Assembly (NCBI GenBank): GCA_964020085.1
Contig: OZ026596.1
Location: forward strand, 17,161,795 to 17,225,794
DNA: 64,000 bases
From: Micromussa lordhowensis
Taxonomy: Eukaryota; Cnidaria; Anthozoa; Scleractinia; Lobophylliidae
Direction: 5' to 3'
In this document: one piece after another, positions 37,365-51,600 of the stretch
Numbering within the stretch: position 1 is the first letter of the stretch
How the letters are laid out: every line of letters begins with the position of its first letter
Position numbers and translations under genes: made by a program
The notes under the pieces: model-generated
What the model was told of the DNA's origin: nothing
Databases searched by the model: none
What the model saw: the letters and a program-made list of their open reading frames with translations, nothing else

Positions 37365-40300
37365 AACAATGGCAGCTGTTTTGTTTATTTTGCGCCAACA
37401 AAGACAGCTGTTTCGTTTATTTTCCGCCAATAATGACAGATGTTTTGTTTATTTCGCGCCAACAATTGCAGCTGTTTTGTTTATTTTGCGCCAACAATGA
37501 TTGTTGTTTTGTTTATTTCGTGCCAACAATAACAGCTGTTTTGTTTATTTTGCGCCGACAATGACAGCTGTGTTGTTTATTTTGCGCCAACAATGACTGC
37601 TGTTTTGTTTATTTTGCGCCAACAATGACAGCTGTTTTGTTTATTTCGCGCAAACAATGACAGCTGTTTTGTTTATTTTGCACCAACAATGACAGCTGTT
37701 TTGTTTATTTTGCGCCAACAAAGACAGCTGTTTTATTTATTTTGCGCCAAAAATGACAGCTGTTTTGTTTATTTTACGCCAGCAATGACAGCTGTTGTGT
37801 TTATTTCGCGGCAACAATGACAGCTGTTTTGTTTATTTTGCGTCAACAGTGACAGCTGTTTTGTTTATTTCGTGCCAACAATGACAGCTGTTTTGTTTAT
37901 TTTGCGCCAACAATAACAGCTGTTTTGTTTATTTTGGATTAACGGTAACAGCTGTTTGGTTTATTTTAAGCCAACAGTGACAGCTCTTTTGTTTATTTCG
38001 CGCCCACAATGACAGCCATTTTGTTTATTTTGCACCAACAATGACAGCAGTGTTGTTTATTTCGCGCCAACAATAAGAGTTGCTTTGTTTATTTGGCGCC
38101 AACAAAAAGAGCTGTTTTGTTTATTTTGCGCCGACAATGAGAGCTGTTTTGTTTATTTTGCGCCAACAATGACAGCTGTTTTGTTTATTTTGCGCCAAGC
38201 AATGACACCTGTTTTGTTTATTTTGCAACGACAATAACAGCTGTTTTGTTTATTTTGCGCCAACAATGACAGCTGTTTTGTTTATTTTGTGCCAACAATG
38301 ACAGCTGTTTTGTTTATTTCGCGCCAACAGTGACAGCTTTTTTGTTTATTTTGCGCCAACAATGACAGCTGTTTTGTTTATTTTTGCGCCAACAAAGACA
38401 GCTGTTTATTTTATTTTGCGCTAACAATGACAGCTGTTTTATTTATTTTGCGTCAACAGTGACAGCTGTTTTGTTTATTTCGCGCCAACAATGACAGCTG
38501 TTTTGTTTATTTTAAGCAAACAATAACAGCTGTTTTGTTTATTTTGCATTAACAGTAACAGCTGTTTGGTTTATTTCAAGCCAACAGTGACAGCTGTTTT
38601 GTCTATTTTGCACCAACAGTGACAGCTGTTTTGTTTATTTTGCGCCAACAATGACAGCTGTTTTGTTTATTTTGCACCAACAATGCCAGCTGTTTTGTTT
38701 ATTTTCCGTCAACAATGACAGCTGTTTTGTTTATTTTGCGCCAACAATGACAGCTGTTTTGTTTATTTTGCGCCAACAATGACAGCTGTTTTGTTTATTT
38801 TGCGCCAGCAAAGACAGCTGTTTTGTTTATTTTCCGCCATCATTGACAGCTGTTTTGTTTATTTTGCGCCAACAATGGCAGCTGTTGTTTTTATTTTGCT
38901 TTAACAATGACAGCTGTTTTGTTTATTTTGCGCCAACAAAGACAGCTGTTTTGTTTATTTTTCACCAACAATGACAGATGTTTTGTTTATTTCGCGCAAA
39001 CAATTGCAGCTGTTTTGTTTATTTTGCGCCAACAATGATTGTTGTTTTGTTTATTTCGTGCCAACAATAACAGCTGTTTTGTTTATTTTGCGCCGACAAT
39101 GACAGCTGTTTTGTTTATTTTGCGCCAACAATGACAGCTGTTTTGTTTATTTCGCGCAAACAATGACAGCTGTTTTGTTTATTTTGCGCCAACAAAGACA
39201 GCTGTTTTATTTATTTTGCGCCAAAAATGACAGCTGTTTTGTTTATTTTACGCCAGCAATGACAGCTGTTTTGTTTATTTCGCGGCAACAATGACAGCTG
39301 TTATGCTTATTTTGCGCCAACAATGACAGCTGTTTTGTTTATTTTCCGTCAACAATGACAGCTGTTTTGTTTATTTTCCGCCAACAATGACAGCTGTTTT
39401 GTTTATTTTGCGCCAACAATGAGAGCTGTTTTGTTTATTTTGCGCCAGCAAAGAAAGCTGTTTTGTTTATTTTCCGCCATCATTGACAGCTGTTTTGTTT
39501 ATTTTACGCCAACAATGACAGTTGTTTTGTTTATTTCGCACCAACAATAACACCTGCTTTGTTTATTTTGCGCCAACAATGACAGCTGTTTTGTTTCTTT
39601 TGCGCCAACAATGACAGCTGTGTTGTTTATTTTGCGCCAACAATGACAGCTGTTTTGTTTATTTTGCGCCAACAGTGACAGCTGTTTTGTTTATTTTGTG
39701 CCAAAAATGACAGCTGTTTTGTTTATTTTGCGCCAACAAAGACAGCTGTTTTGTTTATTTTTGCGCTAACAATGACAGCTGTTTTATTTATTTTGCGTCA
39801 ACAGTGACAGCTGTTTTGTTTATTTCGCGCCAACAACGACAGCTGTTTTGTTTATTTTGCGCAAACAATAACAGCTGTTTTGTTTATTTTGCATTAACAG
39901 TAACAGCTGTTTGGTTTATTTCAAGCCAACAGTGACAGCTCTTTTGTTTATTTCGCGCCAACAATGACAACCATTTTGTTTATTTTGCGCCAACAATGAC
40001 AGCTGTTTTGTTTATTTTGCGCCTACAATAAAAGCTGTTCGTTTATTTTGCGCCAATAATGACAGCTGTTTTGTTTATTTCGCGCCAACAATAAGAGTTG
40101 CTTTGTTTATTTCGCGCTTACAAAAGGAGCTGTTTTCTTTATTTTGCGCCAACAATGACAGCTGTTTTGTTTATTTTGGGCCAACAATGACAGCTGTTTT
40201 GTTTATTTTGCACCAACAATGACAGTTGTTTTGTTTATTTTGCGCCAACAATGGCAGCTGTTTTGTTTCTTTTGCCCCAACAATGACAGCTGTTTTGTTT

Positions 40301-41142
40301 ATTTTAAGCAAACAATAACAGCTGTTTTGTTTATTTTGCATTAACAGTAACAGCTGTTTGGTTTATTTCAAGCCAACAGTGACAGCTGTTTTGTCTATTT
40401 TGCACCAACAGTGACAGCTGTTTTGTTTATTTTGCGCCAACAATGACAGCTGTTTTGTTTATTTTGCACCAACAATGCCAGCTGTTTTGTTTATTTTCCG
40501 TCAACAATGACAGCTGTTTTGTTTATTTTGCGCCAACAATGACAGCTGTTTTGATTATTTTGCGCCAACAATGACAGCTGTTTTCTTTATTTTGCGCCAG
40601 CAAAGACAGCTGTTTTGTTTATTTTCCGCCATCATTGACAGCTGTTTTGTTTATTTTGCGCCAACAATGGCAGCTGTTGTTTTTATTTTGCTCTAACAAT
40701 GACAGCTCTTTGGTTTATTTTGCGCCAACAAAGACAGCTGTTTTGTTTATTTTTCGCCAACAATGACAGATGTTTTGTTTATTTCGCGCAAACAATTGCA
40801 GCTGTTTTGTTTATTTTGCGCCAACAATGATTGTTGTTTTGTTTATTTCGTGCCAACAATAACAGCTGTTTTGTTTATTTTGCGCCGACAATGACAGCTG
40901 TTTTGTTTATTTCGCGCAAACAATGACAGCTGTTTTGTTTATTTTGCACCAACAATGACAGCTGTTTTGTTTATTTTGCGCCAACAAAGACAGCTGTTTT
41001 ATTTATTTTGCGCCAAAAATGACAGCTGTTTTGTTTATTTTACGCCAGCAATGACAGCTGTTTTGTTTATTTCGCGGCAACAATGACAGCTGTTTTGTTT
41101 ATTTTGCGTCAACAGTGACAGCTGTTTTGTTTATTTCGTGCC
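37365..41142 (+). repeat. 3,778-bp duplicated block, copy 2
   Basis: This is a tandem copy of 33587-37364. Only scattered single differences are visible, such as TTTTGATTATTTT near 40550 where the first copy has TTTTGTTTATTTT. After 41.14 kb the array continues with monomers matching about 37.87 kb onward (GGATTAACGGTAAC at about 37936 and 41202, offset 3,266). This shows that a further partial copy follows. Confidence 0.85.
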
Positions 41143-44100
41143 AACAATGACAGCTGTTTTGTTTATTTTGCGCCAACAATAACAGCTGTTTTGTTTATTT
41201 TGGATTAACGGTAACAGCTGTTTGGTTTATTTTAAGCCAACAGTGACAGCTCTTTTGTTTATTTCGCGCCCACAATGACAGCCATTTTGTTTATTTTGCA
41301 CCAACAATGACAGCAGTGTTGTTTATTTCGCGCCAACAATAAGAGTTGCTTTGTTTATTTGGCGCCAACAAAAAGAGCTGTTTTGTTTATTTTGCGCCGA
41401 CAATGAGAGCTGTTTTGTTTATTTTGCGCCAACAATGACAGCTGTTTTGTTTATTTTGCGCCAACAATGACAGCTGTTTTGTTTATTTCGCGCAAACAAT
41501 GACAGCTGTTTTGTTTATTTTGCGCCAACAAAGACAGCTGTTTTATTTATTTTGCGCCAAAAATGACAGCTGTTTTGTTTATTTTACGCCAGCAATGACA
41601 GCTGTTTTGTTTATTTCGCGGCAACAATGACAGCTGTTATGCTTATTTTGCGCCGACAATGAGAGCTGTTTTGTTTATTTTGCGCCAACAATGACAGCTG
41701 TTTTGTTTATTTTGCGCCAAGCAATGACACCTGTTTTGTTTATTTTGCAACGACAATAACAGCTGTTTTGTTTATTTTGCGCCAACAATGACAGCTGTTT
41801 TGTTTATTTTGTGCCAACAATGACAGCTGTTTTGTTTATTTCGCGCCAACAGTGACAGCTTTTTTGTTTATTTTGCGCCAACAATGACAGCTGTTTTGTT
41901 TATTTTTGCGCCAACAAAGACAGCTGTTTTGTTTATTTTGCGCTAACAATGACAGCTGTTTTATTTATTTTGCGTCAACAGTGACAGCTATTTTGTTTAT
42001 TTCGCGCCAACAATGACAGCTGTTTTGTTTATTTTAAGCAAACAATAACAGCTGTTTTGTTTATTTTGCATTAACAGTAACAGCTGTTTGGTTTATTTCA
42101 AGCCAACAGTGACAGCTGTTTTGTCTATTTTGCACCAACAGTGACAGCTGTTTTGTTTATTTTGCGCCAACAATGACAGCTGTTTTGTTTATTTTGCACC
42201 AACAATGCCAGCTGTTTTGTTTATTTTCCGTCAACAATGACAGCTGTTTTGTTTATTTTGCGCCAACAATGACAGCTGTTTTGTTTATTTTGCGCCAACA
42301 ATGACAGCTGTTTTGTTTATTTTGCGCCAGCAAAGACAGCTGTTTTGTTTATTTTCCGCCATCATTGACAGCTGTTTTGTTTATTTTGCGCCAACAATGG
42401 CAGCTGTTGTTTTTATTTTGCTCTAACAATGACAGCTGTTTTGTTTATTTTGCGCCAACAAAGACAGCTGTTTTGTTTATTTTTCGCCAACAATGACAGA
42501 TGTTTTGTTTATTTCGCGCAAAATATTGCAGCTGTTTTGTTTATTTTGCGCCAACAATGATTGTTGTTTTGTTTATTTCGTGCCAACAATAACAGCTGTT
42601 TTGTTTATTTTGCGCCGACAATGACAGCTGTTTTGTTTATTTTGCGCCAACAATGACAGCTGTTTTGTTTATTTCGCGCAAACAATGACAGCTGTTTTGT
42701 TTATTTTGCGCCAACAAAGACAGCTGTTTTATTTATTTTGCGCCAAAAATGACAGCTGTTTTGTTTATTTTACGCCAGCAATGACAGCTGTTTTGTTTAT
42801 TTCGCGGCAACAATGACAGCTGTTATGCTTATTTTGCGCCAACAATGACAGCTGTTTTGTTTATTTTCCGTCAACAATGACAGCTGTTTTGTTTATTTTC
42901 CGCCAACAATGACAGCTGTTTTGTTTATTTTGCGCCAACAATGACAGCTGTTTTGTTTATTTTGCGCCAGCAAAGAAAGCCGTTTTGTTTATTTTCCGCC
43001 ATCATTGACAGCTGTTTTGTTTATTTTACGCCAACAATGGCAGCTGTTTTGTTTATTTTGTGATAACAATGACAGCTGTTTTGTTTATTTTGCGCGAAAA
43101 AAGACAGCTGTTTTGTTTATTTTGCGCCAACAATGATAGATGTTTTGTTTATTTCGCGCCAACAATTGCAGCTGTTTTGTTTATTTTGCGCCAACAATGA
43201 CAGTTGTTTTGTTTATTTCGCGCCAACAATAACACCTGCTTTGTTTATTTTGCGCCAACAATGAAAGCTGTTTTGTTTCTTTTGCGCCAACAATGACAGC
43301 TGTGTTGTTTATTTTGCGCCAACAATGACAGCTGTTTTGTTTATTTCGCGCCAACAGTGACAGCTGTTTTGTTTATTTTGTGCCAAAAATGACAGCTGTT
43401 TTGTTTATTTTGCGCCAACAAAGACAGCTGTTTTGTTTATTTTTGCGCTAACAATGACAGCTGTTTTATTTATTTTGCGTCAACAGTGACAGCTGTTTTG
43501 TTTATTTCGCGCCAACAACGACACCTGTTTTGTTTATTTTGCGCAAACAATAACAGCTGTTTTGTTTATTTTGCATTAACAGTAACAGCTGTTTGGTTTA
43601 TTTCAAGCCAACAGTGACAGCTCTTTTGTTTATTTCGCGCCAACAATGACAGCCATTTTGTTTATTTTGCGCCAACAATGACAGCTGTTTTGTTTATTTT
43701 GCGCCTACAATAAAAGCTGTTCGTTTATTTTGCGCCAATAATGACAGCTGTTTTGTTTATTTCGCGCCAACAATAAGAGTTGCTTTGTTTATTTCGCGCT
43801 TACAAAAGGAGCTGTTTTCTTTATTTTGCGCCAACAATGACAGCTGTTTTGTTTATTTTGGGCCAACAATGACAGCTGTTTTGTTTATTTTGCACCAACA
43901 ATGACAGTTGTTTGTTTATTTTGCGCCAACAATGGCAGCTGTTTTGTTTCTTTTGCCCCAACAATGACAGCTGTTTTGTTTATTTTGCACCAAGAATAAC
44001 GGCTGTTTTGTTTATTTTGCGCCAACAATGACAGCTGTTTTGTTTATTTTGCGCCAACAATAACAGTTGTTTTGTTTATTTTGCAACGACAATGACAGCT

Positions 44101-45149
44101 GTTTTGTTTATTTTCCAGCAACAGTGAGAGCTGTTTTGTTTATTTTGCGCCAACAATGACAGCTGTTTTGTTTATTTTGCGCCAACAATGCCAGCTGTTT
44201 TGTTTATTTTCTGTCAACAATGACAGCTGTTTTGTTTATTTTGGGGCAACAATGACAGCTGTTTTGTTTAATTTGCGCCAACAATGACAGTTGTTTTGTT
44301 TATTTCGCGCCAACAATAACACCTGCTTTGTTTATTTTGCGCCAACAATGACAGCTGTTTTGTTTATTTTGCGCCAACAATGACAGCTGTTTTGTTTATT
44401 TTGCGCCAACAATGACAGCTGTTTTGTTTATTTTGCGCCAACAATGGCAGGTGTTTTTTTTATTTTGCGCCAACAATGACAGCTGTTTTGTTTATTTTGC
44501 GCCAACAAAGACAGCTGTTTTGTTTATTTTCCGCCAACAATGACAGATGTTTTGTTTATTTCGCGCCAACAATTGCAGCTGTTTTGTTTATTTTGCGCCA
44601 ACAATGACAGTTGTTTTGTTTATATCGCGCCAACAATAACAGCTGTTTTGTTTAATTTGCGCCGACAATGACAGCTGTTTTGTTTATTTTGCGCCAACAA
44701 TGACAGCTGTTTTGTTTATTTTGCGCTAACAATGACAGCTGTTTTGTTTATTTCGCGCCAACAATGACAGCTGTTTTCTTTATTTTGCACCAACAATGAC
44801 AGCTGTTTTGTTTATTTTGCGCCAACAAAGACAGCTGTTTTGTTTATTTAGCGCTGACAATGACAGCTGTTTTATTTATTTTGCGCCAAAAATAACAGCT
44901 GTTTTGTTTATTTTGCGCCAACAAAGACAGCTCTTTTGTTTATTTAGCGCTGACAATGACAGCTGTTTTATTTATTTTGCGCCAAAAATAACAGCTGTTT
45001 TGTTTATTTTACGCCAGCAATGACAGCTGTTTTGTTTATTTCGCGCCAACAATGACAGCTGTTTTGTTTATTTTGCGTCAACAGTGACAGCTGTTTCGTT
45101 TATTTCACGCCAACAATGACAGCTGTTTTGTTTTTTTTGCGCCAACAAT
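41143..45149 (+). repeat. Mosaic of rearranged domain B blocks
   Basis: This region consists of satellite pieces found elsewhere in the window: a partial copy of the 3,778-bp block, a segment like 31.4-32.8 kb, and a segment like 27.4-28.5 kb (42.8-43.9 kb). Junctions between pieces fall inside ordinary monomers without gaps or foreign bases, as expected from unequal exchange between similar repeats. No gene is present. Confidence 0.75.
44821..45012 (+). repeat. 96-bp trimer, perfect-looking tandem pair
   Basis: Three successive monomers (GCGCCAACAAAGAC, AGCGCTGACAATG with TTTTATTTATTTT, GCGCCAAAAATAAC) are repeated directly at an offset of 96 bp. Only one difference is seen (AGCTG versus AGCTC near 44930). 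The flanking array at 45.3 kb has a single copy of this trimer. It shows that three-monomer slippage also occurs here. Confidence 0.8.
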
Positions 45150-48100
45150 AACAGCTGTTTTGTTTAATTTGGGCCGACAATGACAGCTGTTTTGTTTATT
45201 TTGCGCCAACAATGACAGCTGTTTTGTTTATTTTGCGCTAACAATGACAGCTGTTTTGTTTATTTCGCGCCAACAATGACAGCTGTTTTCTTTATTTTGC
45301 ACCAACAATGACAGCTGTTTTGTTTATTTTGCGCCAACAAAGACAGCTGTTTTGTTTATTTAGCGCTGACAATGACAGCTGTTTTATTTATTTTGCGCCA
45401 AAAATAACAGCTGTTTTGTTTATTTTACGCCAGCAATGAGAGCTGTTTTGTTTATTTCGCGCCAACAATGACAGCTGTTTTGTTTATTTTGCGTCAACAG
45501 TGACAGCTGTTTCGTTTATTTCACGCCAACAATGACAGCTGTTTTGTTTATTTTGCGCCAACAATAACAGTTGTTTTGTTTATTTTGCATTAACAGTAAC
45601 AGCTGTTTGGTTTATTTTAAACCAACAGTGACAGCTGTTTTGTTTATTTCGCGCCCACAATGACAGCCATTTTGTTTATTTTGCACCAACAATGACAGCT
45701 GTTTTGTTTATTTTCCGGCAACAATAACAGCTGTTTGTTTATTTTGCGCCAACAATAAGAGTTTCTTTGTTTATTTCGCGCCAACAAAAAGAGCTGTTTT
45801 GTTTATTTTGCGGCACCAATGACAGCTGTTTTGTTTATTTTGGGCCAACAATGACAGCTGTTTGGTTTATTTTCCGCCAACAATGACAGCTGTTTTGTTT
45901 ATTTTGCACCAACAATGACAGTTGTTTTGTTTATTTTGCGCCAACAATGGCAGCTGTTTTGTTTATTTTGTCCCAACAATGACAGCTGTTTTGTTTATTT
46001 TGCACCAAGAATAACGGCTGTTTTGTTTATTTAGCGTTAACAGTGACAGGTGCTTGGTTTATTTTAAGCCAACAGTGACAGCTGTTTTTTTTTTATTTTC
46101 CGCCAACAATGACAGCTGTTTTGTTTAATTTGCGCCAACAATAACAGTTGTTTTGTTTATTTGGCAACGACAATGACAGCTGATTTGTTTATTTTGCACC
46201 AACAGTGACAGCTGTTTTGTTTATTTTGCGCCAACAATGACAGCTGTTTTGTTTATTTTGCGCCAACAATGCCAGCTGTTTTGTTTATTTTCTGTCAACA
46301 ATGACAGCTGTTTTGTTTATTTTGGGCCAACAATGACAGCTGTTTTGTTTAATTTGCGCCAACAATAACAGTTGTTTTGTTTATTTTGCAACGACAATGA
46401 CAGCTGTTTTGTTTATTTTCCACCAACAGTGACAGCTGTTTTGTTTATTTTGCGCCAACAATGACAGCTGTTTTGTTTATTTTGCGCCAACAATGCCAGC
46501 TGTTTTGTTTATTTTCTATCAACAATGACAGCTGTTTTGTTTATTTTCCGCCAACAATGACAGCTGTTTTGTTTATTTTGCGCCAACAATGACAGCTGTT
46601 TTGTTTATTTTGCGTCAGCAAAGACAGCTGTTTTGTTTTTTTTCCGCCATCATTGACAGCTGTTTTGTTTATTTTGCGCCAACAATGGCAGGTGTTTTTT
46701 TTATTTTGCGGCAACAATGACAGCTGTTTTGTTTATTTTGCGCCAACAAAGACAGCTGTTTTGTTTATTTTCCGCCAACCATGACAGATGCTTTGTTTAT
46801 TTCGCGCCAACAATTGCAGCTGTTTTGTTTATTTTGCGCCAACAATGACAGTTGTTTTGTTTATATCGCGCCAACAATAACAGCTGTTTTGTTTAATTTG
46901 CGCCGACAATGACAGCTGTTTTGTTTATTTTGCGCCAACAATGACAGCTGTTTTGTTTATTTTGCGCTAACAATGACAGCTGTTTTGTTTATTTCGCGCC
47001 AACAATGACAGCTGTTTTCTTTATTTTGCACCAACAATGACAGCTGTTTTGTTTATTTTGCGCCAACAAAGACAGCTGTTTTGTTTATTTACCGCTGACA
47101 ATGACAGCTGTTTTATTTATTTTGCGCCAAAAATAACAGCTGTTTTGTTTATTTTACGCCAGCAATGACAGCTGTTTTGTTTATTTCGCGCCAACAATGA
47201 CAGCTGTTTTGTTTATTTTGCGTCAACAGTGACAGCTGTTTCGTTTATTTCACGCCAACAATGACAGCTGTTTTTTTTATTTTGCGCCAACAATAACAGT
47301 TGTTTTGTTTATTTTGCATTAACAGTAACAGCTGTTTGGTTTATTTTAAGCCAACAGTGACAGCTGTTTTGTTTATTTCGCACCCACAATGACAGCCATT
47401 TTGTTTATTTTGCACCAACAATGACAGCTGTTTTGTTTATTTTCCGGCAACAATAACAGCTGTTTGTTTATTTTGCGCCAACAATAAGAGTTGCTTTGTT
47501 TATTTCGCGCCAACAAAAAGAGCTGTTTTGTTTATTTTGCGGCACCAATGACAGCTGTTTTGTTTATTTTGGGCCAACAATGACAGCTGTTTGGTTTATT
47601 TTCCGCCAACAATGACAGCTCTTTTGTTTATTTTGCGCCAACAATGACAGTTGTTTTGTTTATTTTGCGCCAACAATGGCAGCTGTTTTGTTTATTTTGC
47701 CCCAACAATGACAGCCGTTTTGTTTATTTTGCACCAAGAATAACGGCTGTTTTGTTTATTTAGCGTTAACAGTGAAAGGTGCTTGGTTTATTTTAAGCCA
47801 ACAGTGAAAGCTGTTTTTTTTTTATTTTCCGCCAACAATGACAGCTGTTTTGTTTAATTTGCGCCAACAATAACAGTTGTTTTGTTTATTTGGCAACGAC
47901 AATGACAGCTGTTTTGTTTATTTTGCACCAACAGTGACAGCTGTTTTGTTTATTTAGCGCCAACAATGACAGCTGTTTTGTTTATTTTGCGCCAACAATG
48001 CCAGCTGTTTTGTTTATTTTCCATCAACAATGACAGCTGTTTTGTTTATTTTCCGCCAACAATGACAGCTGTTTTGTTTATTTTGCGCCAACAATGACAG

Positions 48101-48610
48101 CTGTTTTGTTTATTTTGCGTCAGCAAAGACAGCTGTTTTGTTTTTTTTCCGCCATCATTGACAGCTGTTTTGTTTATTTTGCGCCAACAATGGTAGGTGT
48201 TTTTTTTATTTTGCACCAACAATGACAGCTGTTTTGTTTATTTTGCGCCAACAAAGATAGCTGTTTTGTTTATTTTCCGCCAACAATGATAGATGTTTTG
48301 TTTATTTCGCGCCAACAATTGCAGCTGTTTTGTTTATTTTGCGCCATTAATGACAGTTGTTTTGTTTATTTCGCGCCAACAATAACAGCTGTTTTGTTTA
48401 TTTTGCGCCGACAATGAGAGCTGTTTTGTTTATTTTGCACCAACAATGACAGCTGTTTTGTTTATTTTGCGCCAACAATGACAGCTGTTTTGTTTATTTC
48501 GCGCCAACAATGACAGCTGTTTTGTTTATTTTGCACCAACAATGACAGCTGTTTTGTTTATTTTGCGCCAACAAAGACAGCTGTTTTGTTTATTTTGCGC
48601 TAACAATGAC
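45150..48610 (+). repeat. 1,729-bp tandem duplication
   Basis: The GTTTAATTTG-GCCGAC junction at 45166 recurs at 46895, and the AGCGTTAACAGTGA tag recurs at 46034 and 47763. Both offsets are 1,729 bp, which is 54 monomers plus one base. The intervening variants (AGCGCTGAC or CCGCTGAC, TTTCACGCC, CCGGCAACAATAAC, GCGGCACCAATG) keep the same order. A related 512-bp upstream copy starts at 44654. The second copy is also the beginning of the 6.6-kb block, so the two duplication events are nested. Confidence 0.8.
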
Positions 48611-51600
48611 AGCTGTTTTATTTATTTTGCGCCAAAAATGACAGCTGTTTTGTTTATTTTACGCCAGCAGTGACAGCTGTTTTGTTTATTTCGCGCCAAC
48701 AATGACAGCTGTTTTGTTTTTTTTGCGTCAACAGTGACAGCTGTTTCGTTTATTTCGCGCCAACAATGACAGCTGTTTTGTTTATTTTGCGCCAACAATA
48801 ACAGCTGTTTTGTTTATTTTGCATTAACAGTAACAGCTGTTTGGTTTATTTTAAACCAACAGCGACAGCTCTTTTGTTTATTTCGCGCCCACAATGACAG
48901 CCATTTTGTTTATTTTGCGCCAACAATGACAGCTGTTTTGTTTATTTTCCGGCAACAATAACAGCTGTTTGTTTATTTTGCGCCAACAATGACAGCTGTT
49001 TTGTTTATTTCGCGCCAACAATAAGAGTTGCTTTGTTTATTTCGCGCCAACAAAAAGAGCTGTTTTGTTTATTTTGCTGCAACAATGACAGCTGTTTTGT
49101 TTATTTTGCGCCAACAATGACAGCTGTAATGTTTATTTTGCGCAAACAATGACAGCTGTTTTGTTTATTTTGCACCAACAATGACAGCTGTTTTGTTTAT
49201 TTTGCACCAACAAAGACAGCTGTTTTATTTATTTTGCGCCAAAAATGACAGCTGTTTTGTTTATTTTACGCCAGCAATGACAGCTGTTTTGTTTATTTCG
49301 CGCCAACAATGACAGCTGTTTTGTTTATTTTGCGTCAACAGTCACAGCTGTTTTGTTTATTTCGCGCCAACAATGACAGCTGTTTTGTTTATTTTGCGCC
49401 AACAATAACAGCTGTTTTGTTTATTTTGCATTAACAGTAACAGCTGTTTGGTTTATTTTAAGCCAACAGTGACAGCTCTTTTGTTTATTTCGCGCCCACA
49501 ATGACAGCCATTTTGTTTATTTTGCGCCAACAATGACAGCTGTTTTGTTTATTTTGCGCCAACAAAGACAGCTGTTTTGTTTATTTTCCGCCAACAATGA
49601 CAGATGTTTTGTTTATTTCGCGCCAACAATTGCAGCTGTTTTGTTTATTTAGCGCCAACAATGATTGTTGTTTTGTTTACTTCGCGCCAACAATAACGGC
49701 TGTTTTGTTTATTTTGCGCCGACAATGACAGCTGTTTTGTTTATTTTGCGCCAACAATGACAGCTGTTTTGTTTATTTTACGCCAGCAATGACAGCTGTT
49801 TTGTTTATTTCGCGCCAACAATGACAGCTGTTTTGTTTATTTTACGCTAACAATGACAGCTGTTTTATTTATTTTGCGTCAACAGTGACAGCTGTTTTGT
49901 TTATTTCGCGCCAACAATGACAGCTGTTTTGTTTATTTTGCGCCAACAACGACAGCTGTTTTATTTATTTTGCGCCAAAAATGACAGCTGTTTTGTTTAT
50001 TTTACGCCAGCAATGACAGCTGTTTTGTTTATTTCGCGCCAACAATGACAGCTGTTTTGTTTATTTTCCGTCAACAGTGACATCTGTTTTGTTTATTTCG
50101 CGCCAACAATGACAGCTGTTTTGTTTATTTTGCGCTAACAATGACAGCTGTTTTATTTATTTTTTTTCAACAGTGACAGCTGTTTGGTTTATTTCGCGCC
50201 AACAATGACAGCTGTTTTGTTTATTTTGCGCAAACAATAACAGCTCTTTTGTTTATTTTGCATTAACAGTAACAGCTGTTTGGTTTATTTCAAGCCAACA
50301 GTGACAGCTCTTTTGTTTATTTCGCGCGAACAATGACAGCCATTTTGTTTATTTTGCGCCAACAATCAAAGCTGTTCGTTTATTTTGCGCCAACAATGAC
50401 AGCTGTTTTGTTTATTTCGCGCCAACAGTAAGAGTTGCTTTGTTTATTTTGCGCCAACAAAAGGAGCTGTTTTGTTTATTTTTCGCCAACAATGACAGCT
50501 GTTTTGTTTATTTTGGGCCAACAATTGCAGCTGTTTTGTTTATTTTGCGCCAACAATGACAGTTGTTTTGTTTATATCGCGCCAACAATAACAGCTGTTT
50601 TGTTTAATTTGCGCCGACAATGACAGCTGTTTTGTTTATTTTGCGCCAACAATGACAGCTGTTTTGTTTATTTTGCGCTAACAATGACAGCTGTTTTGTT
50701 TATTTCGCGCCAACAATGACAGCTGTTTTCTTTATTTTGCACCAACAATGACAGCTGTTTTGTTTATTTTCCGCCAACAAAGAGAGCTGTTTTGTTTATT
50801 TAGCGCTGACAATGACAGCTGTTTTATTTATTTTGCGCCAAAAATAACAGCTGTTTTGTTTATTTTACGCCAGCAATGACAGCTGTTTTGTTTATTTCGC
50901 GCCAACAATGACAGCTGTTTTGTTTATTCTGCGTCAATAGTGACAGCTGTTTCGTTTATTTCACGCCAACAATGACAGCTGTTTTGTTTATTTTGCGCCA
51001 ACAATAACAGTTGTTTTGTTTATTTTGCATTAACAGTAAGAGCTGTTTGGTTTATTTTAAGCCAACAGTGACAGCTGTTTTGTTTATTTCGCGCCCACAA
51101 TGACAGCCATTTTGTTTATTTTGCACCAACAATGACAGCTGTTTTGTTTATTTTCCGGCAACAATAACAGCTGTTTGTTTATTTTGCGCCAACAATAAGA
51201 GTTGCTTTGTTTATTTCGCGCCAACAAAAAGAGCTGTTTTGTTTATTTTGCGGCACCAATGACAGCTGTTTTGTTTATTTTGGGCCAACAATGACAGCTG
51301 TTTGTTTTTTTTTCCGCCAACAATGACAGCTGTTTTGTTTATTTTGCGCCAACAATGACAGTTGTTTTGTTTATTTTGCGCCAACAATGGCAGCTGTTTT
51401 GTTTATTTTGCCCCAACAATGACAGCTGTTTTGTTTATTTTGCACCAAGAATAACGGCTGTTTTGTTTATTTAGCGTTAACAGTGAAAGGTGCTTGGTTA
51501 ATTTTAAGCCAACAGTGACAGCTGTTTTTTTTTTATTTTCCGCCAACAATGACAGCTGTTTTGTTTCATTTGCGCCAACAATAACAGTTGTTTTGTTTAT

